NCBI GenBank assembly: GCA_027062985.1
Contig: JAMOSR010000102.1
Coordinates: forward strand, 1-5,368
Length of the DNA stretch: 5,368 nt
Source of the DNA: Nautiliaceae bacterium
Lineage (GTDB): Bacteria; Campylobacterota; Campylobacteria; Campylobacterales; Nautiliaceae
Direction: 5' to 3'
The notes under the pieces were generated by a model. The model did no database searches, was not told the origin of the DNA, and saw nothing but the letters and a program-made list of their open reading frames with translations. Position numbers and translations under genes: made by a program. The number at the start of each line of letters is the position of its first letter. Position 1 is the first letter of the stretch. Below are positions 1 to 5,368 of the stretch, one piece after another.

Positions 1-813
1 TGGAATCCTTGGCAAAAAATTTACTGTCCCGGGTATTTACAGATAGGAAACAGGAAATTTAGGGACTGGAAAAGCGGAGGACATGGCGAAGTTGATGTTT
101 TTAAAGCAATAAGAAGAAGCGTTGATGTTTATTATTACAAAATGGGGCTTAAACTTGGAATAGATTATATAGCTGAAAACTTAAAAAAGATGGGATTTGG
201 AAAAAAAACCGGAATAGATATGCCTAATGAAAAAAGCGGAATAGTGCCCAATAAGGAGTGGAAAGCCAACAGGTTTCATCAGCCTTGGTTTATAGGAGAA
301 ACCCTCAATGCCGTTATAGGGCAGGGGTATTTTCTTGCGACTCCTTTGCAGGTTGCCGTAAATACTGCGCTTATAGCGACTTCGAAACTTCCTAAACCTT
401 TTATTGTTAAAAAAATCAATGATAATTTAACAAAACCGTTATTAAAAGACGTATTGTCACAAAAAGAGAAAAAAAACCTGTGGATGATAAAAAAAGGAAT
501 GTGGCAGGTGTGTAATGCCCCTGGAGGTACCGCTACTTCTTATATAAATACGAAAATAACCATAGCCGGTAAAACAGGGACTGCCCAGGTTTATTCCATA
601 CCTCAGGAAGTAAAAAAAAGGAAAAAAGAAGAGGAACTTGCTTATTTTCACCGCTCTCATGCATGGCTTACTACATTTGGCCCTTATAAGAATCCTCAAT
701 ATGTGGTAACGGTGCTTATAGAACACGGAGGACATGGGGGAAGTGCGGCCGGAGAGATAGTGAGTAAAATTTATAACTGGTTATATGATAATGGATATAT
801 AAAAATTAAATAA
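1..813 (+). CDS. mrdA: Penicillin-binding protein 2 (peptidoglycan transpeptidase), C-terminal part
   Basis: This is the C-terminal 270 residues of a class B penicillin-binding protein, the DD-transpeptidase that cross-links peptidoglycan during lateral wall growth and works with RodA in the elongasome, with its catalytic domain outside the inner membrane. The frame is open from base 1, so the 5' end is cut off; the family is usually about 600 residues. The SxN-type motif is S40-V41-D42 (118-126) in SVDVYYYKMG; Asp as third residue is normal in PBP2. The KTGT motif of the active site is at residues 191-194 (571-582) in AGKTGTAQV. Other family landmarks are TGIDMP, the GQGY and TPLQ segment, and EHGGHGG near the end. 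The nucleophile motif SxxK, the N-terminal anchor and the start lie upstream of the window. The ATG at 142 is internal, because conserved residues precede it. The stop overlaps the end of the convergent gene by 8 bp. PBP2 is preferred over the division protein PBP3 (FtsI) because of the CPGY, GHG and SxD pattern. Confidence 0.93.
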   Translation, partial: WNPWQKIYCPGYLQIGNRKFRDWKSGGHGEVDVFKAIRRSVDVYYYKMGLKLGIDYIAENLKKMGFGKKTGIDMPNEKSGIVPNKEWKANRFHQPWFIGETLNAVIGQGYFLATPLQVAVNTALIATSKLPKPFIVKKINDNLTKPLLKDVLSQKEKKNLWMIKKGMWQVCNAPGGTATSYINTKITIAGKTGTAQVYSIPQEVKKRKKEEELAYFHRSHAWLTTFGPYKNPQYVVTVLIEHGGHGGSAAGEIVSKIYNWLYDNGYIKIK

Positions 814-1765
814 GATATTGAGCAAATATTTTTTTATCTTTTTTTTCTCCTTTGTAAACTTTTTCGCCTATTTTTACTTCACCTTCGTCAAATTTTGTAT
901 AACTTATCATCATATCGGCAGCCAGTTTTTTAATCTTTTCAGGAGCGTCTTTTTGAATAAGACCGACAGGTCCCGGTTTTTCTAAAATAAACATTTTTTC
1001 AAACATTTCACCTTTATATTTTTTTAAAGGAGGATTTTCGTCTTTGTTTCTTGAAATAATTATTTTAAAACCATCTATATTAAAATGTCTTCCGACTTTT
1101 AAAACATCAATTTCTTCAGGCGTGAGAGGAAGATATTTATAGTAATCTTTTAATCTTTTTGAAAAATTTATATCTGTCAACAAACATCCCCCGCTTGGCG
1201 ATTCGAAATTTTCAAGCCCGTATTTTTTAGCAAGTTCTAATTGTACTTTTCTGTCTCTTCCGCTAATTCCTAACAGTTTTTCCCTGTCAATCCAGCCTTC
1301 AAGTTCAGGTAAGGTAGGAGGCAGAAGTTTTGCGCTAAGAGGTCTTAGTACCAGTCCCTGGGCGTTTGAGAGTTTATTTACGGCATTAAGGGCCGGTAGT
1401 CTCTGGCTCATAGGTCTTTGTCCTACAACTTCTCCGCTTATAATAAATTTTGCTCCCGATTTTTCCATATATTCTTTTGCTTTTTTTATCATAAATGCGT
1501 GGCAGTCGATACACGGGTTCATATTTTTCCCGTATCCGTAAACCGGTGAAAAGAGAATTTTTTCTATATATTCTTTTTTTGCGTCAATTACCGTTAGTTT
1601 AATGCCAAGTTCGTCTGCCAGTTTTTGAAGGTGTTTTATTTTTTCTTTATTGGATTCAAATCCTAAATCCACATAAACGCCTTCAACTTCTATTCCCTGG
1701 TCCTGTATAATTTTTACGGCAAGAGCACTGTCAAGCCCGCCGCTAAATAGAGATAGCGCTTTCAA
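806..1765 (-). CDS. PP-loop ATPase, MnmA/ThiI-like predicted RNA thiolation enzyme with NFACT-R-like C-terminus
   Basis: Encodes 319 residues. The N-terminus has the PP-loop pyrophosphatase motif SGGLDS (residues 8-13), which in this superfamily binds ATP and adenylates a substrate, often a tRNA base before sulfur transfer. Residues 83-89 hold NPC-IDC-H, a CxxC (C85, C88) placed like the catalytic-cysteine loop of the tRNA 2-thiouridylase MnmA. GEVVGQRPMSQ (111-121) follows, and C194 lies in SPSGGCLL. Residues from about 220 resemble the RNA-binding NFACT-R fold, with VGRHFN (224-229), IIISRNKDEN (235-244) and PGPVG (264-268). Known for the family: PP-loop ATPases fused to NFACT-R-like domains are predicted RNA thiolation proteins. 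Inferred here: cytoplasmic tRNA thiolation, exact base unknown. It is not canonical MnmA, which has a different C-terminal half, nor full ThiI, since no THUMP domain is present. The start is TTG (1765-1763): it directly precedes the PP-loop strand and has a good Shine-Dalgarno. It overlaps the end of dnaG by 23 bp, so it is probably co-transcribed and translationally coupled. Confidence 0.85.
   Translation of the reverse strand: MKALSLFSGGLDSALAVKIIQDQGIEVEGVYVDLGFESNKEKIKHLQKLADELGIKLTVIDAKKEYIEKILFSPVYGYGKNMNPCIDCHAFMIKKAKEYMEKSGAKFIISGEVVGQRPMSQRLPALNAVNKLSNAQGLVLRPLSAKLLPPTLPELEGWIDREKLLGISGRDRKVQLELAKKYGLENFESPSGGCLLTDINFSKRLKDYYKYLPLTPEEIDVLKVGRHFNIDGFKIIISRNKDENPPLKKYKGEMFEKMFILEKPGPVGLIQKDAPEKIKKLAADMMISYTKFDEGEVKIGEKVYKGEKKDKKIFAQYLI
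812..846 (+). terminator. Possible weak terminator after mrdA
   Basis: Just at the mrdA stop, AAGATA (812-817) can pair with TATCTT (835-840), and the second arm runs into a run of eight T (839-846). The stem is short, entirely A/T-rich apart from one G-C pair, and the loop is long, so it would be a poor intrinsic terminator. It lies inside the 3' end of the opposite gene, where the T-run simply encodes a lysine-rich tail. It is listed because no better terminator is visible at this convergent junction. Confidence 0.2.
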
Positions 1766-3380
1766 CCAACTGTCCTTTCTTTAATTTTAATAATTTTGTA
1801 TTTATTTCTTTTAATAGATGCATTCTTTTATTGCTGTTAAGTGTTGTATCGTATTTAATCTGAATCAGCTTATTTTTGTAATACGGTATCAGTAATTTAA
1901 TAATCTGTGATTTTAACGTATCGTAATCAAGCACCATTATATCGTCTCTTAGAACTATGTCAAGAAGTTTCGGGTTTTCAAAATCTTCTTTATAAACAAG
2001 CTGCAGCTCTTCTTGATGGGTGTTAAACATCTCAGGACTTAGATATTCTACAATTTCATCCATCCATTCACGGTTTTCATATAATGTTTTTATTATGCTG
2101 GCTTCTGCGACATCTATTTTTTTATTCATATTGATGTTTTGTTCATGTGAAATAGCGGGTTTTGATTTGACTTTTAAGAGCTGAGGTGAAATTTGAAGCC
2201 TTTGGGATACTTTTATAGAAAAATCTTCTTTTAAGATTTCAGGAAGCGTTGAGATGTATTCTTTAAACTCATCAATTGCTTTTTTCTTTTCAAGAACATT
2301 TTTAATGTTATATTTTTTTATTGTAAAATCGATAATAAAATCGGAAAATTTTATGGGATTTAAGAAAAAATTTTTAACATCTTTTCCTTCTTTTACCACA
2401 TCAGCCGGGTCAAGACCTTCAGGAAAAAGTGTTACGCCTCCGTCAAAAAATTCTGCAAAAAGAAGTTTTGATGCTTTAAGAGCGGCGTTAATTCCCGCAG
2501 AGTCGCTGTCATAAGCTACTATTACTTTTGGTTCTATTTTTTTAAGTATCGGGAGATGTTCTTTTGTAAGGGCTGTTCCAAGAGTGGCAACGGAATTTTC
2601 AATTCCCGCTTGGTGAAGCATAATTACGTCCATATAACCTTCGGTAATTATTATCTCTTTTTTTCTTAAAACATGCTCCCTTGCAAAATTATATCCGTAA
2701 AACGTTTTTGATTTATTAAAAACTTTTGTATTGGTAAAGTTTATGTATTTTGCCGGATGGTTTGTTATGGTCCTTCCGCCAAATGCGATGATTTTACCGC
2801 TTTGGGAAAATATGGGAAACGTAATTCTTTCGATAAGTCTCGGGTATTCGCCGTTTTCTACCAAGACACCCAAGGCTGTAAGCTCTTTTTTATCAAGGTT
2901 TGCGTCTTTAAAAAATTTCATCTGTTTAAAACTCTCAGGCGCATACCCAAGGCCGAACTTTTCTATCGTTGAATCAAAAAGCCCTCTGTTTTTAAGATAA
3001 TCATATGCGGTTTTGTTTTTATAAAGTTCACCTTTGTAAAAATTATTTACTTTTTCAAGCAGGTCGATTGATAAAAAATTTGAATTTGAAGTGTATTCGA
3101 GTTTGAAATTATACATGCTTGCCAGTTTTTCAATGGCTTCTTTATAAGAGAGCTTTTCAATTTCCATAACAAATTTTATAGCATCACCGCTGGCACCGCA
3201 TCCAAAGCAGTGATAAATCTGTTTAGCGGGACTGACTACAAAAGAAGGGGTTTTTTCGCTGTGGAACGGACACAGGGCTTTATAGTTGCTGCCCGCTTTT
3301 TTTAACTGAACATAATTGCCGATTACATCAACGATATCGATGAGGGATTTTAGATTTTCAATGGATTCTTTGCTTATCAT
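1743..3380 (-). CDS. dnaG: DNA primase
   Basis: Complete DnaG of 545 residues, a usual length for the family; it makes the RNA primers for Okazaki fragments and leading-strand starts, in complex with the replicative helicase DnaB. The N-terminal zinc-binding domain has CPFH (C37, H40) and CFGC (C58, C61), used to recognise template. The RNA polymerase core follows with IIAFGGR (197-203) and KYINFTNT (211-218). The TOPRIM metal site has TEGYMD (E247, D251), ATLGTALT (265-272) and the DSDSAG acidic pair (D291, D293), then LDPAD (323-327). The C-terminal part, from about residue 415, is divergent, as usual for the helicase-interacting domain. The ATG at 3380-3378 fits the family N-terminus, where the first residues lead directly into the IDIVDVIG segment. 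There is no Shine-Dalgarno before it, and a TATAAT lies only 6 nt upstream, so initiation may be leaderless. It ends with TAG inside the following PP-loop gene. All catalytic residues named above are present. Confidence 0.98.
   Translation of the reverse strand: MISKESIENLKSLIDIVDVIGNYVQLKKAGSNYKALCPFHSEKTPSFVVSPAKQIYHCFGCGASGDAIKFVMEIEKLSYKEAIEKLASMYNFKLEYTSNSNFLSIDLLEKVNNFYKGELYKNKTAYDYLKNRGLFDSTIEKFGLGYAPESFKQMKFFKDANLDKKELTALGVLVENGEYPRLIERITFPIFSQSGKIIAFGGRTITNHPAKYINFTNTKVFNKSKTFYGYNFAREHVLRKKEIIITEGYMDVIMLHQAGIENSVATLGTALTKEHLPILKKIEPKVIVAYDSDSAGINAALKASKLLFAEFFDGGVTLFPEGLDPADVVKEGKDVKNFFLNPIKFSDFIIDFTIKKYNIKNVLEKKKAIDEFKEYISTLPEILKEDFSIKVSQRLQISPQLLKVKSKPAISHEQNINMNKKIDVAEASIIKTLYENREWMDEIVEYLSPEMFNTHQEELQLVYKEDFENPKLLDIVLRDDIMVLDYDTLKSQIIKLLIPYYKNKLIQIKYDTTLNSNKRMHLLKEINTKLLKLKKGQLVESAISI
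1772..1778 (-). promoter_or_regulatory. Ribosome binding site deciding the TTG start of the PP-loop gene
   Basis: Read on the minus strand, AAAGGAC sits 6 nt before the TTG at 1765-1763. No ATG or GTG at this position would leave the PP-loop motif intact, so this site is the main support for the TTG start. It lies inside the last codons of dnaG, as expected for translational coupling. Confidence 0.7.
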
Positions 3381-3382
3381 TT

Positions 3383-3391
3383 TGGTATTAT
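3383..3391 (+). promoter_or_regulatory. Extended -10 element for the LapB-like TPR gene
   Basis: The plus strand reads TGG then TATTAT (3386-3391), an extended -10 (TGn plus hexamer), ending 20 nt before the TTG start. No good -35 is seen at 16-18 nt spacing. It shares five bases with the dnaG -10 on the other strand, so the two promoters occupy the same DNA. TATACT (3389-3394) and TATAAA (3394-3399) are alternative hexamers, so the exact start is uncertain. Confidence 0.45.
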
Positions 3392-3392
3392 A
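3387..3392 (-). promoter_or_regulatory. -10 element for dnaG
   Basis: On the minus strand this reads TATAAT, a perfect sigma-70 -10 hexamer, followed by ACCAAA and then the dnaG ATG. A T-run (CCTTTTTTTA) lies just upstream and no TTGACA-like -35 is visible at 17 nt (CCAATT is there), which fits the T-rich, -35-less promoters known in Campylobacter and Helicobacter. Transcription would start about 7 nt downstream of the hexamer, at or next to the A of the ATG. The sequence is direct; the promoter role and start point are inferred. Confidence 0.55.
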
Positions 3393-3396
3393 CTAT

Positions 3397-3405
3397 AAAA
3401 AAAGG
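3397..3405 (+). promoter_or_regulatory. Ribosome binding site supporting the TTG start at 3412
   Basis: An A-run ending in AAGG (3402-3405) lies 6 nt before TTG at 3412-3414. The same A-run plus GG at the same spacing precedes the ATG of purL. Neither in-frame ATG further upstream (3316, 3361) has a comparable site, and both lie inside dnaG. Confidence 0.6.
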
Positions 3406-3411
3406 TGCGAA

Positions 3412-4374
3412 TTGGATTACAGAGACCCTCTTTTTAGCGTAATTGTTTTTTTCCTAATTATACTTGTGACAGTAATTTTAACGCTTGGTTTTGGGAAATT
3501 AAAAGAGATTTTAAAACAAAAAGAGATAGAAAAACTCTTAAGAGATTTTGAATATGTTGAGATTGAAGATTTGAAAGTAGATAAAAATTCAATAAGCGCC
3601 CTTTTACTTTTAGCAAGGGCATATGAAATAAAAGGGGATTATGAAAAAGCTCTTAAAATCTATCTTTTAATCGAAAAACAGCAAAATTCTCCGGATATTT
3701 TAAAAAGTATAGCGCTTTTATATTTTAAGGCGGGTTTTTTGGAAAAAGCAAAAAATATTATTTATAAAGTATTAAAAATAAGACCAAGGGACAGGGAGGC
3801 TCTTAAACTTTTGATATGGATTGATGAAAAGCTTGGAAATTATAAAGAAATTGTCGATGTCTTAGAAGTTTTTAACGAACTTGGAGTTGATTTGCCAAAA
3901 GAAAAGGCAAATGCATTAATAAAACTTTATCTAACACATGGATGTAATTTGGAAGAATTTTGTAAAGATGTTGAAAGTTTTGATGATATTTATAAAAAAT
4001 ATCCGTTTGTCAGACGGGAATATGTATCTTATCTTTTTAAAACTAATCCTGAAAAAGCTTATGATATTTTAGATGTTTATGAGGATTTGGATTTATACTG
4101 GAATAGAAAAGATATTCCGGACAATGAAAAATTCTGTAATGTATGGGCTGCTAAAAAAGTTAAAAAATGCGAAAAAAAGGCGCCTTTTGAAATAGAAGCA
4201 TTAAAATATCTGCCTCAAAATTTGGGTGAACTTGAATTTGAATATATCTGTTCTCAGTGTAAAAAAACGTTTCCTCTTTATTCAACCAGATGTCCTAATT
4301 GTCATGAACTCTTTTCTCAAAAGCTTATAATGAAACTTAGTGAAAAAAAAGATATTGAGAATATTGAATTTTAA
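3412..4374 (+). CDS. LapB/YciM-like membrane-anchored TPR protein with C-terminal zinc ribbon
   Basis: With a TTG start at 3412 the protein has 320 residues. A single hydrophobic segment (about 7-28) is followed by basic residues and a charged helix, predicting an N-terminal inner-membrane anchor with the bulk in the cytoplasm. Residues about 63-93, 94-127 and 128-160 are recognisable TPR units (for example LARAYEIKGDYEKALKIY); 161-265 is helical and may hold degenerate repeats. The C-terminus has C280-SQ-C283, ten residues, then C294-PN-C297, a rubredoxin-type zinc ribbon. Anchor, TPRs and a terminal CxxC-x10-CxxC ribbon are the architecture of E. coli LapB (YciM), which coordinates lipopolysaccharide synthesis and steers LpxC to the FtsH protease. 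LapB has more TPRs (about 389 residues in total), so this is a shorter relative and equivalence of function is inference. It diverges from dnaG and is followed by purL after 29 bp. A longer reading from ATG 3361 or 3316 would run into dnaG and lacks a ribosome site. It could instead be an unrelated TPR/zinc-ribbon protein. Confidence 0.8.
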   Translation: MDYRDPLFSVIVFFLIILVTVILTLGFGKLKEILKQKEIEKLLRDFEYVEIEDLKVDKNSISALLLLARAYEIKGDYEKALKIYLLIEKQQNSPDILKSIALLYFKAGFLEKAKNIIYKVLKIRPRDREALKLLIWIDEKLGNYKEIVDVLEVFNELGVDLPKEKANALIKLYLTHGCNLEEFCKDVESFDDIYKKYPFVRREYVSYLFKTNPEKAYDILDVYEDLDLYWNRKDIPDNEKFCNVWAAKKVKKCEKKAPFEIEALKYLPQNLGELEFEYICSQCKKTFPLYSTRCPNCHELFSQKLIMKLSEKKDIENIEF

Positions 4375-4383
4375 TGGTAAAAT
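4355..4383 (+). promoter_or_regulatory. Sigma-70-type promoter for purL
   Basis: TTGAGA (4355-4360) and TAAAAT (4378-4383) are separated by exactly 17 nt, each one base from consensus, and TGG precedes the -10 (extended -10 type). Most of it lies in the last codons of the TPR gene. The predicted start near 4390 gives a leader of about 14 nt with a Shine-Dalgarno. purL may therefore be transcribed independently of the upstream gene. No PurR-like operator or riboswitch fits in the 29-bp gap. Confidence 0.6.
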
Positions 4384-4389
4384 TCAAAT

Positions 4390-4397
4390 AAAAAAGG
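4390..4397 (+). promoter_or_regulatory. Ribosome binding site of purL
   Basis: An A-run ending in AAGG (4394-4397) stands 6 nt before the ATG at 4404. The second in-frame ATG at 4413 would be 15 nt away, so the first is preferred. Confidence 0.6.
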
Positions 4398-4403
4398 TTT
4401 GAT

Positions 4404-5368
4404 ATGGGATATATGGAAATAGATAAATCTCAGCTTGATGAAATTCTTGCGCGTCATAAATTAACTAAAGAAGATTATGAACATATAGTAAAAATTTTAG
4501 GAAGAGAACCAAATCTTGTAGAACTTGGAATTTTCAGTGCTATGTGGAGTGAGCACTGTTCTTATAAATCAAGTAAATGTTATTTAAAAGGTTTCCCGAC
4601 TGAAGCGCCTTGGGTTATTCAAGGTCCGGGAGAAAATGCCGGAGTTATTGATATCGGTGATGGAATGGCTGCTGTATTTAAAATGGAATCTCACAACCAT
4701 CCGAGTTTTATCGAACCTTATCAGGGTGCTGCGACGGGAGTTGGGGGAATTTTAAGAGACGTATTTACCATGGGAGCAAGACCTGTTGCGAACCTTAACG
4801 CCATCAGATTTGCTCATATTAAAGGAAATGACGATATAGCAAAACTTCATAGACACCTCTTAAGCGGGGTAGTTGCCGGGATTGCCGGATATGGAAACTG
4901 TGTTGGAGTCCCTACAATCGGAGGAGAGACGGCATTTGAAGACAGTTATAAAGGAAATATTTTAGTAAACGCATTTGCTTTAGGACTTGCGAAACAAGAT
5001 GAGATTTTTTACGCAAAAGCAGAAGGTGTGGGAAATCCTGTGATTTATGTAGGGTCTAAAACAGGACGCGACGGACTTGGCGGGGCCGTTATGAGTAGTG
5101 ATAGTTTTAAAGAAGGAGATGAAGACCAAAGACCTACGGTTCAGGTGGGTGACCCGTTTACCGAAAAACTTTTAATGGAAGCGTGTTTAGAGCTTTTTAA
5201 AACGGATTATATCGTAGGTATTCAGGATATGGGAGCGGCAGGACTTACTTCAAGCAGTTTTGAAATGGCGAGTAAATCGGGTAGTGGACTTAAAATGTAT
5301 CTTGATAAAGTGCCTATGAGAGAAGAGGGTATGAACCCTTATGAATTGATGCTTAGCGAATCTCAAGA
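4404..5368 (+). CDS. purL: Phosphoribosylformylglycinamidine synthase subunit PurL, N-terminal part
   Basis: The first 321 codons of purL, open to the window edge. PurL converts FGAR, ATP and glutamine-derived ammonia to FGAM, the fourth step of purine synthesis, in the cytoplasm. The sequence matches the small bacterial form (about 730 residues), which needs PurQ (glutaminase) and PurS as separate subunits; neither gene is in view. The N-terminus has MWSEHCSYKSS (47-57) with the conserved His51 of the active site. KMESHNHPS (93-101) is the ATP/metal-binding signature, followed by GAATGVGGI (108-116), VGVPTIGGET (167-176), VGDPFTEK (248-255) and QDMGAAGL (274-281), ending in LSESQ. There is no long N-terminal PurS-like extension as in the large enterobacterial enzyme, which confirms the small type. 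The ATG at 4404 is chosen for its ribosome site; M4 is an alternative. A good promoter lies just upstream. No frameshift or lost key residue is visible; roughly the last 55 percent is outside the window. Confidence 0.96.
   Translation, partial: MGYMEIDKSQLDEILARHKLTKEDYEHIVKILGREPNLVELGIFSAMWSEHCSYKSSKCYLKGFPTEAPWVIQGPGENAGVIDIGDGMAAVFKMESHNHPSFIEPYQGAATGVGGILRDVFTMGARPVANLNAIRFAHIKGNDDIAKLHRHLLSGVVAGIAGYGNCVGVPTIGGETAFEDSYKGNILVNAFALGLAKQDEIFYAKAEGVGNPVIYVGSKTGRDGLGGAVMSSDSFKEGDEDQRPTVQVGDPFTEKLLMEACLELFKTDYIVGIQDMGAAGLTSSSFEMASKSGSGLKMYLDKVPMREEGMNPYELMLSESQ

Noticed and set aside
457..735. Open frame on the minus strand inside mrdA
   Set aside because: It lies wholly antisense to well-conserved PBP2 sequence, has no ribosome site and no recognisable protein features.
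75..738. Repeated GGAGGACATGG near 75 and 728
   Set aside because: Both copies encode a Gly-Gly-His-Gly turn in PBP2; this is codon reuse in one gene, not a mobile or regulatory repeat.
772..785. Perfect inverted repeat TATAAC-TG-GTTATA
   Set aside because: Six A/T-rich pairs with a 2-nt loop inside mrdA, and no T-run of useful length on either side, so it is not a convincing terminator or operator.
142..813. The ATG at 142 as the start of the PBP2 gene
   Set aside because: The frame is open to base 1 and residues before it (CPGYLQIG, GGHGEVD, SVD motif) are conserved PBP2 sequence, so the gene is cut by the window edge.
2254..3000. Three open frames on the plus strand inside dnaG
   Set aside because: They are antisense to the conserved TOPRIM and polymerase core of DnaG; their composition is a by-product of the coding strand.
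3316..3411. Longer N-terminus for the TPR protein from ATG 3316 or 3361
   Set aside because: The extension lies within and just beyond the dnaG 5' end, has no ribosome site and would add residues antisense to the conserved DnaG N-terminus; TTG 3412 has an AAGG site and a shared leader layout with purL.
4341..4350. Homopolymer A runs as phase-variation sites
   Set aside because: A runs of 7-8 occur throughout this AT-rich window, mostly as lysine codons; there are no long G or C tracts of the kind used for contingency switching in Campylobacter or Helicobacter.
1..5368. A new defence, mobile or secondary-metabolism system
   Set aside because: All space is taken by recognisable housekeeping-type genes with uniform base composition; there are no arrays, inverted terminal repeats, integrase or clusters of unknown genes.

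Overview
The window looks like ordinary chromosome from an AT-rich bacterium. The A+T-heavy coding sequence, the Lys/Ile/Glu-rich proteins, frequent AAA and ATA codons and the style of the PBP2, DnaG and PurL sequences suggest Campylobacterota (Epsilonproteobacteria), possibly the thermophilic Nautiliales. That placement is inference from sequence style and memory, not from a search.

Layout, left to right. (1) 1-813 (+): the C-terminal part of the cell-elongation transpeptidase PBP2 (mrdA), cut by the window edge. (2) 806-1765 (-): a PP-loop ATPase related to tRNA thiolation enzymes with a C-terminal NFACT-R-like region; its stop overlaps the mrdA stop tail-to-tail. (3) 1743-3380 (-): DNA primase dnaG, complete, upstream of gene 2 and overlapping it by 23 bp, so the two form a leftward operon. 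(4) A 31-bp divergent intergenic region with overlapping, oppositely oriented -10 elements. (5) 3412-4374 (+): a membrane-anchored TPR protein ending in a four-cysteine zinc ribbon, the architecture of LapB/YciM. (6) 4404-5368 (+): the first 321 codons of purL (FGAM synthase), with its own promoter inside the end of the preceding gene. There is no gene-free stretch over 300 bases; the longest intergenic gap is 31 bp.

The genes are mostly housekeeping: peptidoglycan synthesis, replication priming, probable RNA thiolation, probable envelope assembly control and purine synthesis. I see no mobile element, CRISPR array, tRNA, rRNA, toxin-antitoxin pair or defence system, and no clear novel multi-gene system. 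The points most worth a second look are the thiolase-like PP-loop protein of unknown substrate coupled to dnaG, the LapB-like protein outside its enterobacterial context, and the shared -10 region between dnaG and the LapB-like gene, which may make dnaG mRNA leaderless. The promoter/leader of the LapB-like gene has the same geometry as that of purL, which supports an unusual TTG start.
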